In this document: positions 1-11,714 of the stretch, one piece after another
How the letters are laid out: the number at the start of each line of letters is the position of its first letter
How positions within the stretch are numbered: position 1 is the stretch's first letter
The notes under the pieces: generated by a model
Databases searched by the model: none
Told to the model about the DNA's origin: nothing
The model's input: only the letters and a program-made list of their open reading frames with translations
Translations under genes and position numbers: made by a program
Source of the DNA: Rhexocercosporidium sp. MPI-PUGE-AT-0058
Taxonomy: Eukaryota > Ascomycota > Leotiomycetes > Helotiales
DNA length: 64,000 nucleotides
Direction of reading: 5' to 3'
Assembly: GCA_020746875.1 (NCBI GenBank)
Contig: JAGTJL010000017.1
Location: 1,302,001-1,366,000, forward strand

Positions 1-63
1 GTGGTCGCTAATGATGGCAATTCCCTCACCAACCTTGCACTTGCAGCTGCCCGCCAATATTGA
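1..63 (+). CDS. Possible C-terminal tail of a gene cut by the window edge
   Basis: The first 63 bases read open from base 1 to a TGA, giving a 20-residue end that finishes LALAAARQY. The Ala-rich helix-like ending looks like a protein C-terminus. The stretch is too short to identify a family, and an open frame of this length can occur by chance. Confidence 0.25.
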   Translation: MVANDGNSLTNLALAAARQY

Positions 64-1466
64 ACCATTCCCCCGGCACTATGGCGTTTGTTTAGTGGAC
101 CCCCTCGACATGTCTCTATTGTGGAAAGGTGATAGCTAGTGGGGCATTACTTGACTAATGATAAGTGCATGCTTAATTCTAATCTTATTGTACTCTGAGT
201 GCTTGTCTCTCGAGATTTGCAAAAGTAACAACAAACTTGGCGAACCTGGCTGAGCCCTTGGCAATTAGGTCAAGGCCCGCTACAGAAGTCTGTTAACCCC
301 CGTCGAGGGTTCCGAATTTATTCCGGTAAGCTGGTTCTCCAATCTGTCCGGTTTAACCCAGCTGCAGCAACGCGGTGTACACTATTCATCACACGGATTC
401 TAACCTCATGATTGGTGGGCTTACACAGAAGCTTGCGATTAAGAAACATGAACCTGCCTAACCTAATCGAAGCGAACGTAAATATGCCCAACCCTAGCAG
501 ATCGATCTTCAAAAGTACATCTGATACGGAGCTTCGTTTTACTTCGTACAAGGAACAAAGATCAAAGATTTTGCGTCTGTGCTAGATGGCCAAGTTTTTA
601 CCGATTACAGAAAGGAACGAATAAAGCGTATCGGCTTATTGATTTGTTTTCCCTAGAAAGCTGAATCTTCCAATACTACGCACAAACGCCATATTCTTTG
701 ATCTTTACCACATAAACCAAAGTACTTCGCTGGAAGAACGTTGAGGTCGAAATATGCTCACATTGCGAGGAGAATCCTTCAGGATTCCGCTTTTTTCTCA
801 ATGTTTTCAACTCTTCCTTCTCGCAATGAACTGCGACGCACTTGCAATTGCTAGTGAATCGTCAATAATAATTGGCTCTATAGGTCAGGGATACCCTTGC
901 TCGGCTCTCCACAGACGGCTCTCGGGGAGCGAAAGGACCTTTGCCGTCCCCTCCCTCCCCGACGACATCCTGGCAGGGCAGGAATGTTAGGCGCATGATC
1001 CTCGCGACGTCTGAGACCCTGAACTTCGGAAGGCTCGCTTGGCTTGACTAATACCGACGCGTACTGAACCTCTTCACGAAGGTTCACCGTGGGGTTGACT
1101 AGGTACGGAAAGTACATGGCCTTTGGGATTCACACTCATCCCATAAGGTTCAAGAACTTGCGCCACATTGGCCAAGCTACCAATAGAATACCACGTCGAT
1201 TCGTTGCCATGCGCGTGTCAGACGCTTGCAGGTCTAGGTGATGAGGCAGCATTTGCCAGGGATAACATTAGTACCCTTCAGGAAAGCGGGATGGGAATTC
1301 TGCCTGATCTGATGTCGGACATCAAATACGCTCGCTCTCCTTAACGAGGTGGGTGGGATCTGATATAGTTGATAAGGTTCGTCTCGTCAGTGGATGTTGA
1401 TCAACTCTTCGAAGGGAAGATCTTCGTTACTTGATGCCATAATTCTTTCGTCAGAAATCTCGAGCA
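64..1466. other. Intergenic region
   Basis: About 1.4 kb with only short, unconvincing reading frames on both strands. I recognise no protein family, RNA gene or repeat. The end of this stretch should contain the promoter of the rhodopsin-domain gene that starts at 1467. Confidence 0.5.
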
Positions 1467-2924
1467 ATGGACGCCGCCAAGCCTCCACCTTTTCGGGGTG
1501 CGCAGACCACGATGATGGTTATTTCTATCGTTTTCACAGTGTTTGGAAGTATGTACCTTTTTTTTTTTGATGATCTTCACCACTAGTGCTGACTATCATC
1601 ATAGCTATTGCAGTCATTCTTCGGCTAGTGGGAAGATGGGTTGTTCTGGGGAAGTTCGGCATCGACGATGTGACAATGTTTGCCGGAATGGTATGTACAA
1701 ACGGGATCAGACAAGCAACTTGCTAAATTTTTTTAGCTGTTGACTGGAGGCTATCTTTTTGAAATTCTGTATGGACTGCGCTTCGGGCTCGGACTTCATG
1801 GCAAAGATATTGCTCTTGAACATATTTCGAGTGTGCTAGTGGTAATGAACCCACCCACCTTCTCGTTGAGCTTCGAATCTGACCTGGTATAGGTCATCTA
1901 CTCTATCCAACTGACTTACAACACAATCGTCGCACTAGTCAAGATATCGATTGTCTGCTTCTACTTGAGACTAGGTAGCCATTTCGCCAGTCATAATTAC
2001 TGATCCTTGTGAGCTGACATTCTTTAGCAACGGTAGATAGTGCACTCCGCAAAGGCTCATTGGCTACCATCGCGTTCTTGGCTGTATTCTATGTTGCCAC
2101 GCAGACTACAACGACGCTGCAATGCACACCCATAAGAAGTAATTGGGATATTACGGGAACGGTGAAGAAGAAGTGCATCGATACCGTTGTTTACTTCTAC
2201 AGTACGTGCCCGCAGTTCAAGTTCTCCCTTTCCGCTAGCCTCTGACGATATGAGTGTAGTTGTGGCTGTTATCAATATCATAGTTGATATTTGGATACTG
2301 TTGCTTCCGATTAGGACACTCATGAACATAAAACGATCAAGGAGAGATAAGGTCGTGCTGTTCATTATCTTCGGCGTTGGTGGATTTTCTTGCATCTCCA
2401 GGTAAGTCAAATCTGATTGTGATGGAGCTTGTCTAACCATTCCAGTATCATTCGGCTCTATACCATCAAGGTCTTTGCTACGTCTGATGACCCATTCTTC
2501 GACGGCGTGCCGATCAATATTTGGTCTATGATTGAAATCAACGTCGCAATTGTTTGTGCTTCTGTACCAGGTACGGTTATAGCTTGAGCGCTGTGGCACT
2601 TCCACTAACTTCAACATAGCTATGAAGCCACTATTCACCAAAGCAGTACGCGAACGAATGACCAGCAACAAGAGCACGCGAACAGGGTTCAATTCATACA
2701 GCCATCAAATGTTGCCTTTGAGTGGGGAGGAGAACAAAAGTTCCTCGGGAGCCTTCCGTGAAGGCAAGAGTGGGTATACCGCGAAGGCTACATCGAAAGG
2801 TATGGGAGACAGTGAGGAACACATCAATTCGAAAATTCAAGGGATTGAGTACGAACGAGAATTTACTGTCGAGGAGTCATATGTTGGGTCGGCGAACAAG
2901 AACGGGTCAGGATCTCGGGCGTAA
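1467..2924 (+). CDS. Rhodopsin-domain (Pth11/SAT4-like) integral membrane protein
   Basis: A multi-exon gene for a seven-helix-type fungal membrane protein of the rhodopsin-domain family, about 370 residues. The start MDAAKPPPF runs into a first helix. After an intron at about 1549 comes the family signature LRLVGRWVVLGKFGIDDVTM, followed by helices such as LLTGGYLFEIL, VIYSIQLTYNTIVALVKISI and LATIAFLAVFYVATQ. A loop with Cys (TTTLQCTP, KKKCID) precedes VVAVINIIVDIWILLLPI. The last helix includes NIWSMIEINVAIVCASVPAMKPLF. Seven introns with canonical ends fit the frame (for example after GS, GM, LV, LRL, FYS, CIS and SVP). The tail after 2630 is hydrophilic, Ser/Lys-rich and cytosolic in type. 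In this family some members act as G-protein-coupled-receptor-like sensors (Pth11); that role here is inference. No CFEM domain is visible at the N-terminus. Confidence 0.8.
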
Positions 2925-3854
2925 CAGGCACGCGCAAGTTGGAAAAGGCTGTGAGGTTATTTTCATACCAGCGCTGATCTATTGTATTATTGTGTAAATC
3001 TATTTTAGCGGTAGTTCTGTACCTGGGAAGGGGAGTTTAGAATATATAGCTACGAAGTACCGTCACGACACGCTCGGCACTTCACTTCAGGCTCATTTAT
3101 CCGTGATAAATGCATCTATCCCGTCTCACGTAATACGCCTCCAGCCTGGGAGTCCTGGAATGGACCCCTGCAGACGTTTTGTGCTCCCGTAATCTATGTC
3201 CGGTTATACGTGGTTAATTACAAGACGAGACAATATCGAAACTTCTTTCGAAGGTATTTTGGAAGGTTCTTTCGAAGATTCTTTCGATGGAAAACCCATC
3301 GAACGGGGAATCGCTAAGCTGCTTCGCTTCGTACCATACCGCTGGCTGGTATGCGAGTCAAGCCTTCGCATGTGGCGTGATCTAATGCCAGCTAGCCTCG
3401 TGGAAGAGTCTCACTCCGAGATAAGACAGAGACCATTCTTCTTCAGCAGGGTCCTACAGTAGCGTTGCATCCGGGACGGCCCCCCTACCCAGCGCCCGCC
3501 CCCCCAGTCTCCACCAACCAAACAAAACTGCCGAGACCAGAGTAGACCCTGCACTATTTGGAAATCAAAGTTTCCGGAGCGTGCTATTCGAGACGAGCGA
3601 AACCTACTTCGCGTATGGGACGATGAACCTTGCACATGGTGCATGCTGCAGAGACATCAGGCATTTAGCGTGCTGTCAGTCAGGGCTTACCAAATGGAAA
3701 TCCCCCAGAAATAAGTATCCTGCGGGGGATTTATTTGGTGCTTACTTCCCTCTGTGTTGTGACTGTCATTCCCCTCCTCTGATCTACACAAACCTTTCCC
3801 TTTCTCTTATACCAGTTGCTTTTGTCCTAAAAGCACAAGCTGGTTTCTATCATC
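2925..3854. other. Intergenic region with promoter of the MFS gene
   Basis: No convincing gene. Around 3243-3300 there is a short run of TTCTTTCGA-like repeats (three imperfect copies). A C/T-rich stretch at 3765-3850 just before the MFS start looks like a fungal core promoter and 5' leader. An inverted repeat at 3690-3738 is listed separately. Confidence 0.5.
3690..3738. promoter_or_regulatory. Imperfect inverted repeat before the MFS gene
   Basis: The left arm CCAAATGGAAATCCCCC (3690-3706) is matched by the right arm GGGGGATTTATTTGG (3724-3738), with a 17-nt spacer. The inner nine bases (AAATCCCCC/GGGGGATTT) pair perfectly. The right arm lacks two bases of the left. It lies about 117 bp before the MFS start codon, a place where a zinc-cluster regulator could bind. 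That role is inference. Confidence 0.4.
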
Positions 3855-5959
3855 ATGGAGAAATCTGTGGATATTCAGTCTTCCGAGAGACCGACGGGAG
3901 AGGAGTCCGTCCCCTCGACGCCCACCGATTCCGAGAAACATGTCTCAACGGGAATACACAGTCCTACGGAAGATGAGCACATCTCTTTGGGATGGAGGAG
4001 TTGGCTTGTTGTCTTCATGTCCTGCTTTGCGTAAGTCTTCGTCCCGTGTCTCTCCGTGCCTGGGACACTGTTAATTGGATGTCACTAGTATCATGGCCCA
4101 AGTCTTTGTGGTTGTCGGCCCCGGAAATGTCATATCCTTCATCATTAGAGATCTTGGCAATCCTGCACTCGTAGGATGGATTTTACAGGTCAGTGTCAAA
4201 ATCCAGATTCCATACAATCACGCTAAAAATTGACAGGGTCCTCTTCTATTGCAAGCCGTCTTGGGCCCAATTGTTGGTCGTCTCTCAGATGTCGTCGACC
4301 GAAGATACCTCGCTTCCATCCCCCCGTTGATTGCATTCGCTGGAGCAGTGATCTCCGCAAAGGCAGAGTCGATGTCAATGCTGATCGGTGGTGGAATACT
4401 GATTGGTATCACACTGAGCACCATCTCTGTCGTACAATCCATTCCAGCGGAAGTTCTTCCAATGAAGTTCCGACCATTGGCAAATGGATTTGCTTTTGTT
4501 GCTGGGTCGCTTGGTGGACTGTAAGCCTTCACATATTCGTACTCAGAAATTACGCTAACATGTTTTAGCATCGGTGTACTTGGTGGTGGTGGCTTCACGA
4601 ACGAAAATATCAAAGGCTGGAGAAACATTTACTGGTTGCAGGCAGCCTTCCACTTGACGACTGCTATTGGTCTACTTGTGTTCTACCATCCTGAGAGACC
4701 GGCTGATCGACCCAAGAAGTCCTTCCGTGAAGTTTTCTGGGCCATGGATCCAATCGGCTCGGGACTGTTCATGTCCGGCTCCAGCTTGATGTTGTTGGCG
4801 CTAGACTGGGCTGGAGGAACTTACAAGTGGAGCAACTTGCATGTCGCAGTTCCATTGGGTCTGGGTGCTGGCTTGACTGTCCTCTTCTGTCTATATGAAT
4901 GGAAAGGAAGGTCTGACGGTCTAGTTGCCCACGTGTTTTTCAAAGGAAGTCCTAATTTCGCCCTTTCTGTATTCGCGTTCGCGGTGGAGGGGTACGTATA
5001 GCATTCACTCGTTTGGTGTAACGCTTGCTTACCATCACTTTAGATGGATCTTCTTCAGTGCAGTCAACACTGTCACGACTCAGATCGTTCTCAACTTAGG
5101 TTTCGAGACTTCGGCTTGGAAAATTTCGATTCGCCAGCTTAGTTTCAATTTGGTTAACATCGTCGCCTGTGTCCCAATCACGTAAGTCACAAAGGTGATT
5201 CTCGATCATAGATCACAGCTGACAGAAATAGGTGGTATGCTACAAAGTACAAGGATATGAAAGTGCCTCTTCTTGTCACCTTCGTTCTCTTCCTCATTGT
5301 GTAAGTTCTCCGCTCTATAGCAGTACATGTACCCATACTAACTAGTGAAGATGCATCTGTTACTCAACGATCACTCCTGCTATGAACCATGCCCAAATTG
5401 GATACAACGTCCTCTGTAAGTTTTATATATTCTTGTTAGAGCCTCAACAACTGACATGTTTACAGCTGGCATTGGTCAGGCGGGGCCTTTGACTTTGCTC
5501 GTCGCTCTCGTCCAGTTCACCGCACCTCATCAGTTCCTCGCCAACGCAACAGGCCTTGCATTCTCAGCCCGAGCCATTGGAGGTGCATTCGGATCAGCTG
5601 TCGTCAATGTCATTGTTAACAACAAGCTAAACTCGACATTAGCACCCAAGGTCACTAAAGCAGCACTCGGTGCAGGTCTCCCAGCATCATCACTCGGTGA
5701 CCTCTTCAAAGCCATGGCCACCGGAGACCCCGCAGCTTTCGCTGCTGTCGTTGGTCTCACCCCTGAGGTCCTCGGTTCTGCTATGCACGCCAGTCAGAAT
5801 GCTTATGCCGCTGCGTATCGCCTTGCCTGGGCTTCTATCATTCCATTTGTTGTTCTTGCTATCGTTGCTGTTGCTTGTCTGAAGGGTGTCAAGGAGTTGA
5901 TGACTGAAAAGGTAGAGGCTACTGTAGAGCATGTCCATGTCCATGAGTCCAAGGCATAG
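3855..5959 (+). CDS. MFS efflux transporter, TRI12-like (14-helix type)
   Basis: A major facilitator superfamily transporter of the fungal trichothecene-efflux-pump-like (TRI12) group, expected to export a small molecule or siderophore across the plasma membrane by proton antiport. The protein starts MEKSVDIQSSERPTGEE with a hydrophilic tail, then the first helix WLVVFMSCFA. Motif-A-like GRLSDVVDRRYL follows the second/third helix. GWRNIYWLQAAFHL is the region typical of this group. DPIGSGLFMSGSSLMLLALDWAGG and later LAFSARAIGGAFGSAVVN are further family blocks. About eight short introns are needed (for example after SCFA, WILQ, SLGGL, AVEG, VPIT, FLIV and YNVL), all with GT...AG ends. The C-terminus ends in a His-rich tail, EHVHVHESKA. 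TRI12 membership rests on the order of motifs. The substrate cannot be told, and there is no biosynthetic neighbour. Confidence 0.85.
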
Positions 5960-7134
5960 ATGTTTGTATGGAGTAGAGAAACAAAGAGAGCAACATGTTG
6001 CGACATGTGGATAGAATCTAGATGCACCGGGGAGGAAGAGGAGGAAATCGGGAAAGCTTGCACTGGAATGCAGCGTATATATCACCTAATGGTCTTCGCC
6101 TATAATATAACAAGCCGGCCTTTCAGATATCCTTCAATAATAGATCTCAAGCACTTGACTGCTTCTTTACCTAGACATGTCTTGGTCTCTGTATATTTGG
6201 TCACGTGAGAATCAATCGTCCCAGCGATCATGCCGATGAGTGAGGCTGCTCCGAGCTACCAACCCAGCATAGCCAGAGTAGAGCGACCATTCTGAGAATC
6301 ATGGTTTGTGGAGGAATGTGCTTTCCGTTCCCATTGAACAGGTCTTCATAGTCTGTCCTTGCCAAATATAAGCCCCTCCACATATCCGTGAAGTTATACA
6401 TGCGTTATGAGTGAATTGAGGATATGGAAATCCAATTATGCTCTGATCGAGCCTACACTTTGAAGATTGAAATGCTTCTAGCGCAATGTGCTCATGTGTT
6501 ATCTTAGGCATTTTAGAAGACTTGATGCTGCCTAATCCACTTGGGATCTTGATAGTGGCTCATCGTTCAGGGCGTGATGCTCTTACTTGAATGAATGAAT
6601 AATGAATCCACCACACGTCGCTTACGAGAAATTTTTAGTCACCTCTATTTGTTTATTCTCTGATGTTAGGATCTCTACAATTAGTTAGGGAATCGGGTAA
6701 TGGCCTGCTTATGGACTTCTGAGTGATGATATCACTTAGTAACTTCGCCAATAATCGTCACTTCAACCGTTTCAAATAATTGCAGCATTTAAATAGATAT
6801 TAGGGCCATAAAACGTTTACTTTACCACTTATAGAATATTCCATCAGAAGATAATCGAACGATGAGGAAGTGACAGGTGCAATGGTGGGGTGAAAGGAAA
6901 AAATTAAGCGAGGATGTGATGTCAAGAAAGCTCGCTGCGATAACCTGGGGACTACCGGAGCTAAATGCAAGTTATCATGGGCCAAACTTTCCTGGTTCCG
7001 AAGCGAAGACTTAAGATTAGTTCGACCAGCTATATCATGCCTTGAAGTGCTCGCACAAATCCTTTGCTCCACAAACACCATTTCTCTTCGTTCAAGCCCA
7101 ACCTTCTTTATTCCAAAGCAGTCTCAACTTCAAT
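5960..7134. other. Intergenic region
   Basis: About 1.2 kb holding the MFS terminator region (AT-rich after 6080) and the leader of the next gene. Short open frames on both strands have no recognisable content. No RNA gene or repeat was seen. Confidence 0.5.
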
Positions 7135-8612
7135 ATGTTCTGCCAATCCGACATATTTGAGGATGCGGAAGATATATTATGCCCCTTGGCCAGGGAGATT
7201 AAAGAGACCGGGTGGCGTCAAATCAAAAAACTCTGTATCGAGAACGATTGTCAATTTTGTGATCAACTTCGCCCCCCGAGCGATGACAGCGAGCAAGAAA
7301 GACACGAAGGTGCGAATGATTTTATCTATTCAAGAATGTTGGTTTTCGTCCTCAAATTTCGGCTGATTGACTTCTAGATGGATTTTTGATTTGGCCCAGG
7401 AGGTATCAGGGCTCGATATATGACGTCAAATCAGTGTATCGCAGCGATTCACCGCCTCAATTCCCACTGGAAAAACTGCCAGCGGATCTCATACAATATT
7501 TGATACGATATTTTTTGGTAGCGGACGAACCAATTACCAATCCTCAGTTGCAGAATAAAAAGTGGCACCAAAAGGACCCTGGCACGGCTGCATACACAGA
7601 AGGAGGGGTCGTTAGGTACAAGTGGTCGAAGTATATGAGACCAGCAATCTTAGCAACGAACAAGACCTACCATCTAATGGGATCACGAATGCTGTACCGA
7701 TACAACACATTCAGATTCACTCGCCTAGTTGCGCAAGCCAACAATCAATGGGCTGATTTCTGCACACGAACAGGGGAGCGTTCGAGGACAGAAGTTGTGC
7801 CCCTCGACGAGTTCTTGAAAACTAAAGTTAGCCTTTTCGACGCATCTGGACTTTACCCAACTACTCGAGTCAGCCGTTCTTTTTGGATAAAGAACGTCAT
7901 CATTGAAGACTCGGATCTTGATAGCGATCATTACGCCAAGAGAGGTATCAGCAAACTCAAATCTCGGGTGTGCTCGCCAGACAAATACAGATATGTGTTT
8001 TACATCATCAATAAATTCATCAGATTCGGTGGGAAAATTTCGGATCTCACCATCACAATAGATGAAGAAGAGCCAGGAGTTCTTGAGCAGCTGAATTTTG
8101 AGGAGGCGCTCGTATCTCAAAGCCAAATTTCGGAAGAGGAGAGCGAACAATGGGAGAGCTTCATAGAAAATGTGAAGGACAAAGTCTGGACGAAGAACTG
8201 GATATTCACGCACGAGAAAGTCCCTGCCAAGAGAGTATCCATAGATCACATACACATCCGAGGAACTGATGCACTCAATGGTGGAGATCTCAAGTTCCGC
8301 TATTTTGAGGGCCGATCGATAAAAATGGATGGGACTCACGTATCTGGGAGCTACGCCCCGACGAACAAAGTAGCAAAAAGCATAGTCAAGTACTTTAATA
8401 GCTTTTATGACACAACACTGCTCCGACGGTGGCCTATAATTTCATTCACCGGCAGATTCCATCAGAGACGGCTGAAAGAAGACGGGAGTTGGGTCCCGGA
8501 TGATGAGCTAGATGGTTGGCTAGCAAAGGAGGCTCAACAGGCTTTCGAATCGACTGATCCGGATGAGGAAGCAGGGGAAGATATTGCACAGGAAGTTCCA
8601 CCTCCCTCATGA
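7135..8612 (+). CDS. F-box-like hypothetical protein
   Basis: A two-exon gene of 469 residues. Exon 1 runs 7135-7309 (start MFCQSDIFEDAEDI, with a CxxxxDCQFC cysteine cluster). A 68-nt intron ends at 7377, and exon 2 is 7378-8612. The join gives a Gly-Phe-Leu-Ile-Trp-Pro stretch and keeps frame exactly. Residues after the join contain an F-box-like helix block, FPLEKLPADLIQYLIRYFL. In fungal proteins that is usually followed by family-specific sequence with a possible role as an SCF ubiquitin-ligase adaptor. The rest has no motif I recognise. The C-terminus is acidic (STDPDEEAGEDIAQE). F-box assignment rests on this one weak block, so it could be unrelated. Confidence 0.65.
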
Positions 8613-8938
8613 CACGACCTTGCGGTCAAAGTTGGTAAGAAGACGTTTGGAGAGAAGAGGAAATGATATAGGGTCCCCTGCTCCTCGGCGGTTTGAATCG
8701 TTCAGCTCTTTTGAGAAAGAGATTCCCCGGTATTTAGCGCATTCAAGATTGTCAGACGCAATTCAAAATGTTTTCTGATTTCATAGTAGCGACAGTGGTA
8801 TCTAACAAAGAAAGAAAGCCCAATCATTCTCCAGTCTATCCTAGTTCCATCCCAAACTCCCAGTCAAATCAATCATCCTGCACTTCCAGCGTGATGTAGG
8901 TCAAGTATCCCGAGTCCCGCTGGAGATTTGTTGTATAT
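8613..8938. other. Convergent 3' intergenic region
   Basis: This lies between the converging F-box-like gene and the secreted-protein gene. It should hold both polyadenylation regions. No other feature was seen. Confidence 0.5.
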
Positions 8939-9730
8939 TTAGCAGGTGATAACTTTACCATTTGCCGTACAGGCAGCCTGCTTGATGAATGCCCACTGTG
9001 TACATGTCAGTCATCAAATCGAAATGTTTGGAGTTTCATGACTCACGTTCTCGAAGCCGCCGTCGCCCTGGAGGTCGAAGGTGCAGCCTGCGCCAAAGAC
9101 GAGGACATCGTAGCTATATCGTGTAAGCTGAAGGTAAAAGAGGGGATTCTTCGGATATGTGCAGTTCATACCTGACATTGGATCCAACCTTAGCCTTGTA
9201 GCTGGTGGATGAGAGAGCATCAGGGGTACAGCTAAGGGTATAGCCAACATTGCTCATGACAACTGTCTTTCCTGGGAATTGTCCAGATACCGAAGAGACA
9301 GTCTCCTGGGTAAAGCGTCTGCGGCGCTATTATCCTGGTCAGTATTGCTTGTTGTCGAGAAGATAAGTATTCTCACCTCGAGATCACCATCAACCAGTTT
9401 TTGAATGAGGTCCACGACTTTGTCGATCACATCTGCAATAGCGCCTGCAGCATCTGCTTTGCCTCCAGCACTCACGTCATCGAGGAAGCTGGGAAGATAT
9501 TAGAGATTTCGCTTTTAATAGTGTAGGGTCCACCTACGAGACAGGCTCGGTAGCGATTGCTGGGGTGATTGAGGCGGTTCCGGTGTCAGTAGAAACTGTG
9601 ACAGCTCGCTGTAGGATGTCAGAAGGAGCTCTGTGTCTCGAATTGAGATTTTTACCTTGACAATTGGGGAAGCGGTGCTGAAGACTGCGAGGCCAACAGT
9701 GAGGGCAGTGATGATAGTCTTGGAGAACAT
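8939..9730 (-). CDS. Small secreted protein with four cysteines
   Basis: A minus-strand gene of six exons giving about 178 residues. The start MFSKTIITALTVGLAVFSTASP is a clear signal peptide (short basic start, hydrophobic core, Ala-Ser-Pro cleavage region). Introns with GT...AG ends follow IVK, TEPV, DGDLE, SNV and GFEN, and all exons join in frame. After a helical segment, DVIDKVVDLIQKLVDGDLE, comes a basic RRRR run. A compact block follows, with YTLSCTPDALSS, YDVLVFGAGCTFDLQGDGG and WAFIKQAACTANGKVITC. That last block ends with the fourth Cys just before the stop, so two disulfides are possible. I recognise no named family. A secreted or cell-wall role is inferred from the signal peptide. 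Effector-like properties (small, Cys-containing) are present but not diagnostic. Confidence 0.75.
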
Positions 9731-11714
9731 CTTGATTTGTGGTTTGGAGAAGGGTTGAGATTGAAAGAAGGGTGTCGTGAAAGAAAGGATTGAGGGAAGC
9801 TTAAAGACTGGATTGCAAGTAGAAACTGTGCGGGTGAGGAAGGAAGTTTTCTCATTGTGCTGGATGGTCATCTACTTATACACGAATCGAAGACCACTGC
9901 TCATCGTTCATGACATCCTGCATGATGCTATTCAACCAATTCGGTCGCCAAGATTCAAAGGACCTAAATTTGTCGTTTGAAGACAAGGCCACCTTCTCGA
10001 AGTCCGAAGTCCATTCATCGCAACATCGTTCCTTATCTTGGCAAACCCGGCGAAAGTTGAAAAATGGTCTATGGCGATGCATGGCTCGATTCAGATCGAA
10101 CATTCTGAAGGATTCGAGAGAGCTTCCATCGGCACGTGTACTAGTAGTTTCAGAAGCATAGCAACCCCACAAAAGAAGTCCCAAGCATGAGAAAGCGCGC
10201 CCCTTTAGGACGGCGCTTGAGGCTGAGTATATGCGATCAGGGAAGCTGTCGATCATCCGATGATCAGGCAATAAGCTCATCCGTTTCAATATCAAACTCT
10301 ATTCCCTAAGCGAGCAGTTCGCATTGAATGTGTCATCTGAAAGACCCAAAATGTTCTTAGTGGCTCGCCAAGCTGTCATGTAGAAACGCCTCATGAAATT
10401 GTGGGCGGAAATAGCGATTTCCAAGGTTGAAACATCCCAAAAGGTGTCTGCCAAGTCGGTTTTCGCTTGATGGACTTGACATGAAGCTTGTGCTTGTTAC
10501 AAGTAAAGTATAAACTTACTCGCGATGCAAATGCCTCATTCTCCTTTTGGTCTTGTGGTTGGGTTTGATGTTCGAGGTTTAGAACATGAGCAAATTGAGC
10601 TATGATTATTACGCCAGCAATCACACCATGATGACCTCGCTGCAGTACAACTTCCAAGGCTCGGTTTCTAGCCCTGCTTCGATGTCCCTTCGCAGAAAGA
10701 GATCAAATAAGAAGCACATGATGGTTGTAGCGAAGAAGCTTCCGAATAAAAGCTCGTGTGCAGACGAAATCCTTGAGCTCTCTCCTTTAAGAATCATGTT
10801 GAGATACCGCAGCACTTTTTTCTTCCTTGATTCGAGCCCTCCTCGAAGCACAGTGACACTTATAGAGAACCCACAATAAGCTATCTGAATTGTTTGTTTG
10901 TAGCTGGGAAAAGCTACATGTTCTGCCAAACACAATCGAAGTTCATTTATCAACTTCCGGTCTCTGCTTCATGACCAGAGTTTGAAAATGGGAACCGCAA
11001 TGAGGGCCAAGTATTAATTAGTGACACCTGTGATGGTGGAAATGAGGAAGGCTAGTTTCTCTTTGATACCAGCAGTGATCTGGAGGATAATAGTGCTGGA
11101 GGTGAGTAAATAGCTCTTCGCATGCATTTCGTTTTTTGTATTGAAGTTTGAGACAGTGATGGATCGATTGAATAGCTCTTAAATTCATATTGCAGTACGC
11201 AACGACACTTGATACCCTCTTCAACTTATGGTGTCCTACGTACTCAAGAATGTCCTGTGCATGTATCATGAACCTAGTGGCGAGACAAAGCTGCGTTCGG
11301 GATCCAATACTCAGACTAGGATTCAAGTGCATCTCGGCTGTCACACCTTTCTTGGAAGTTTTAGGAGCTTTCAGAAGCAAGATCTGATTAGAAGGTCATA
11401 ATCGTTACGACTATCTACAAAGCCAGCCAGAGCATCTCCAGACCGAGCCATGCTGGCAGCTAAATTGGGGTATAGATAAATACAGGATCATTAAATCATG
11501 TACCAGAATAGATTAACAACATCCGCCCAAACATGTAGATCCTCCCACCGATCCCATCGAATATCGTACCTCATTCCCACATAATCCAAAGGGGTATCCC
11601 CATCCCACCACGTATATAATTCTACCTGCCCATAAACATGGATGTAGATAAAAGCCTCTCCCGTAAACTGCCTCTCCACTCTCTCTTGTGCTAATTCGAT
11701 GAGCATGGAACCAC
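9731..11714. other. Long intergenic region with unclear coding traces
   Basis: About 2 kb. Two neighbouring minus-strand frames at 10391-10953 contain hydrophobic segments (LLFGSFFATTIMCFLFDLFL and VIAGVIIIAQFAHVL) in overlapping, out-of-phase frames. Another minus frame spans 11018-11380. They could be a decayed membrane-protein gene, but I see no family motif and no good splice model. At 11491-11706 (minus), just past the RBR stop, there is an open frame rich in Trp, Tyr and acidic residues (YTWWDGDTPLDYVGMRYDI). It looks protein-like but unidentified. It could be a separate small gene or an alternative last exon. Confidence 0.35.

Noticed and set aside
3196..3462. 88-codon plus-strand frame
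   Set aside because: It contains a short TTCTTTCGA repeat coding SFEGILEGSFEDSFDG but no family, splice or leader support; treated as intergenic.
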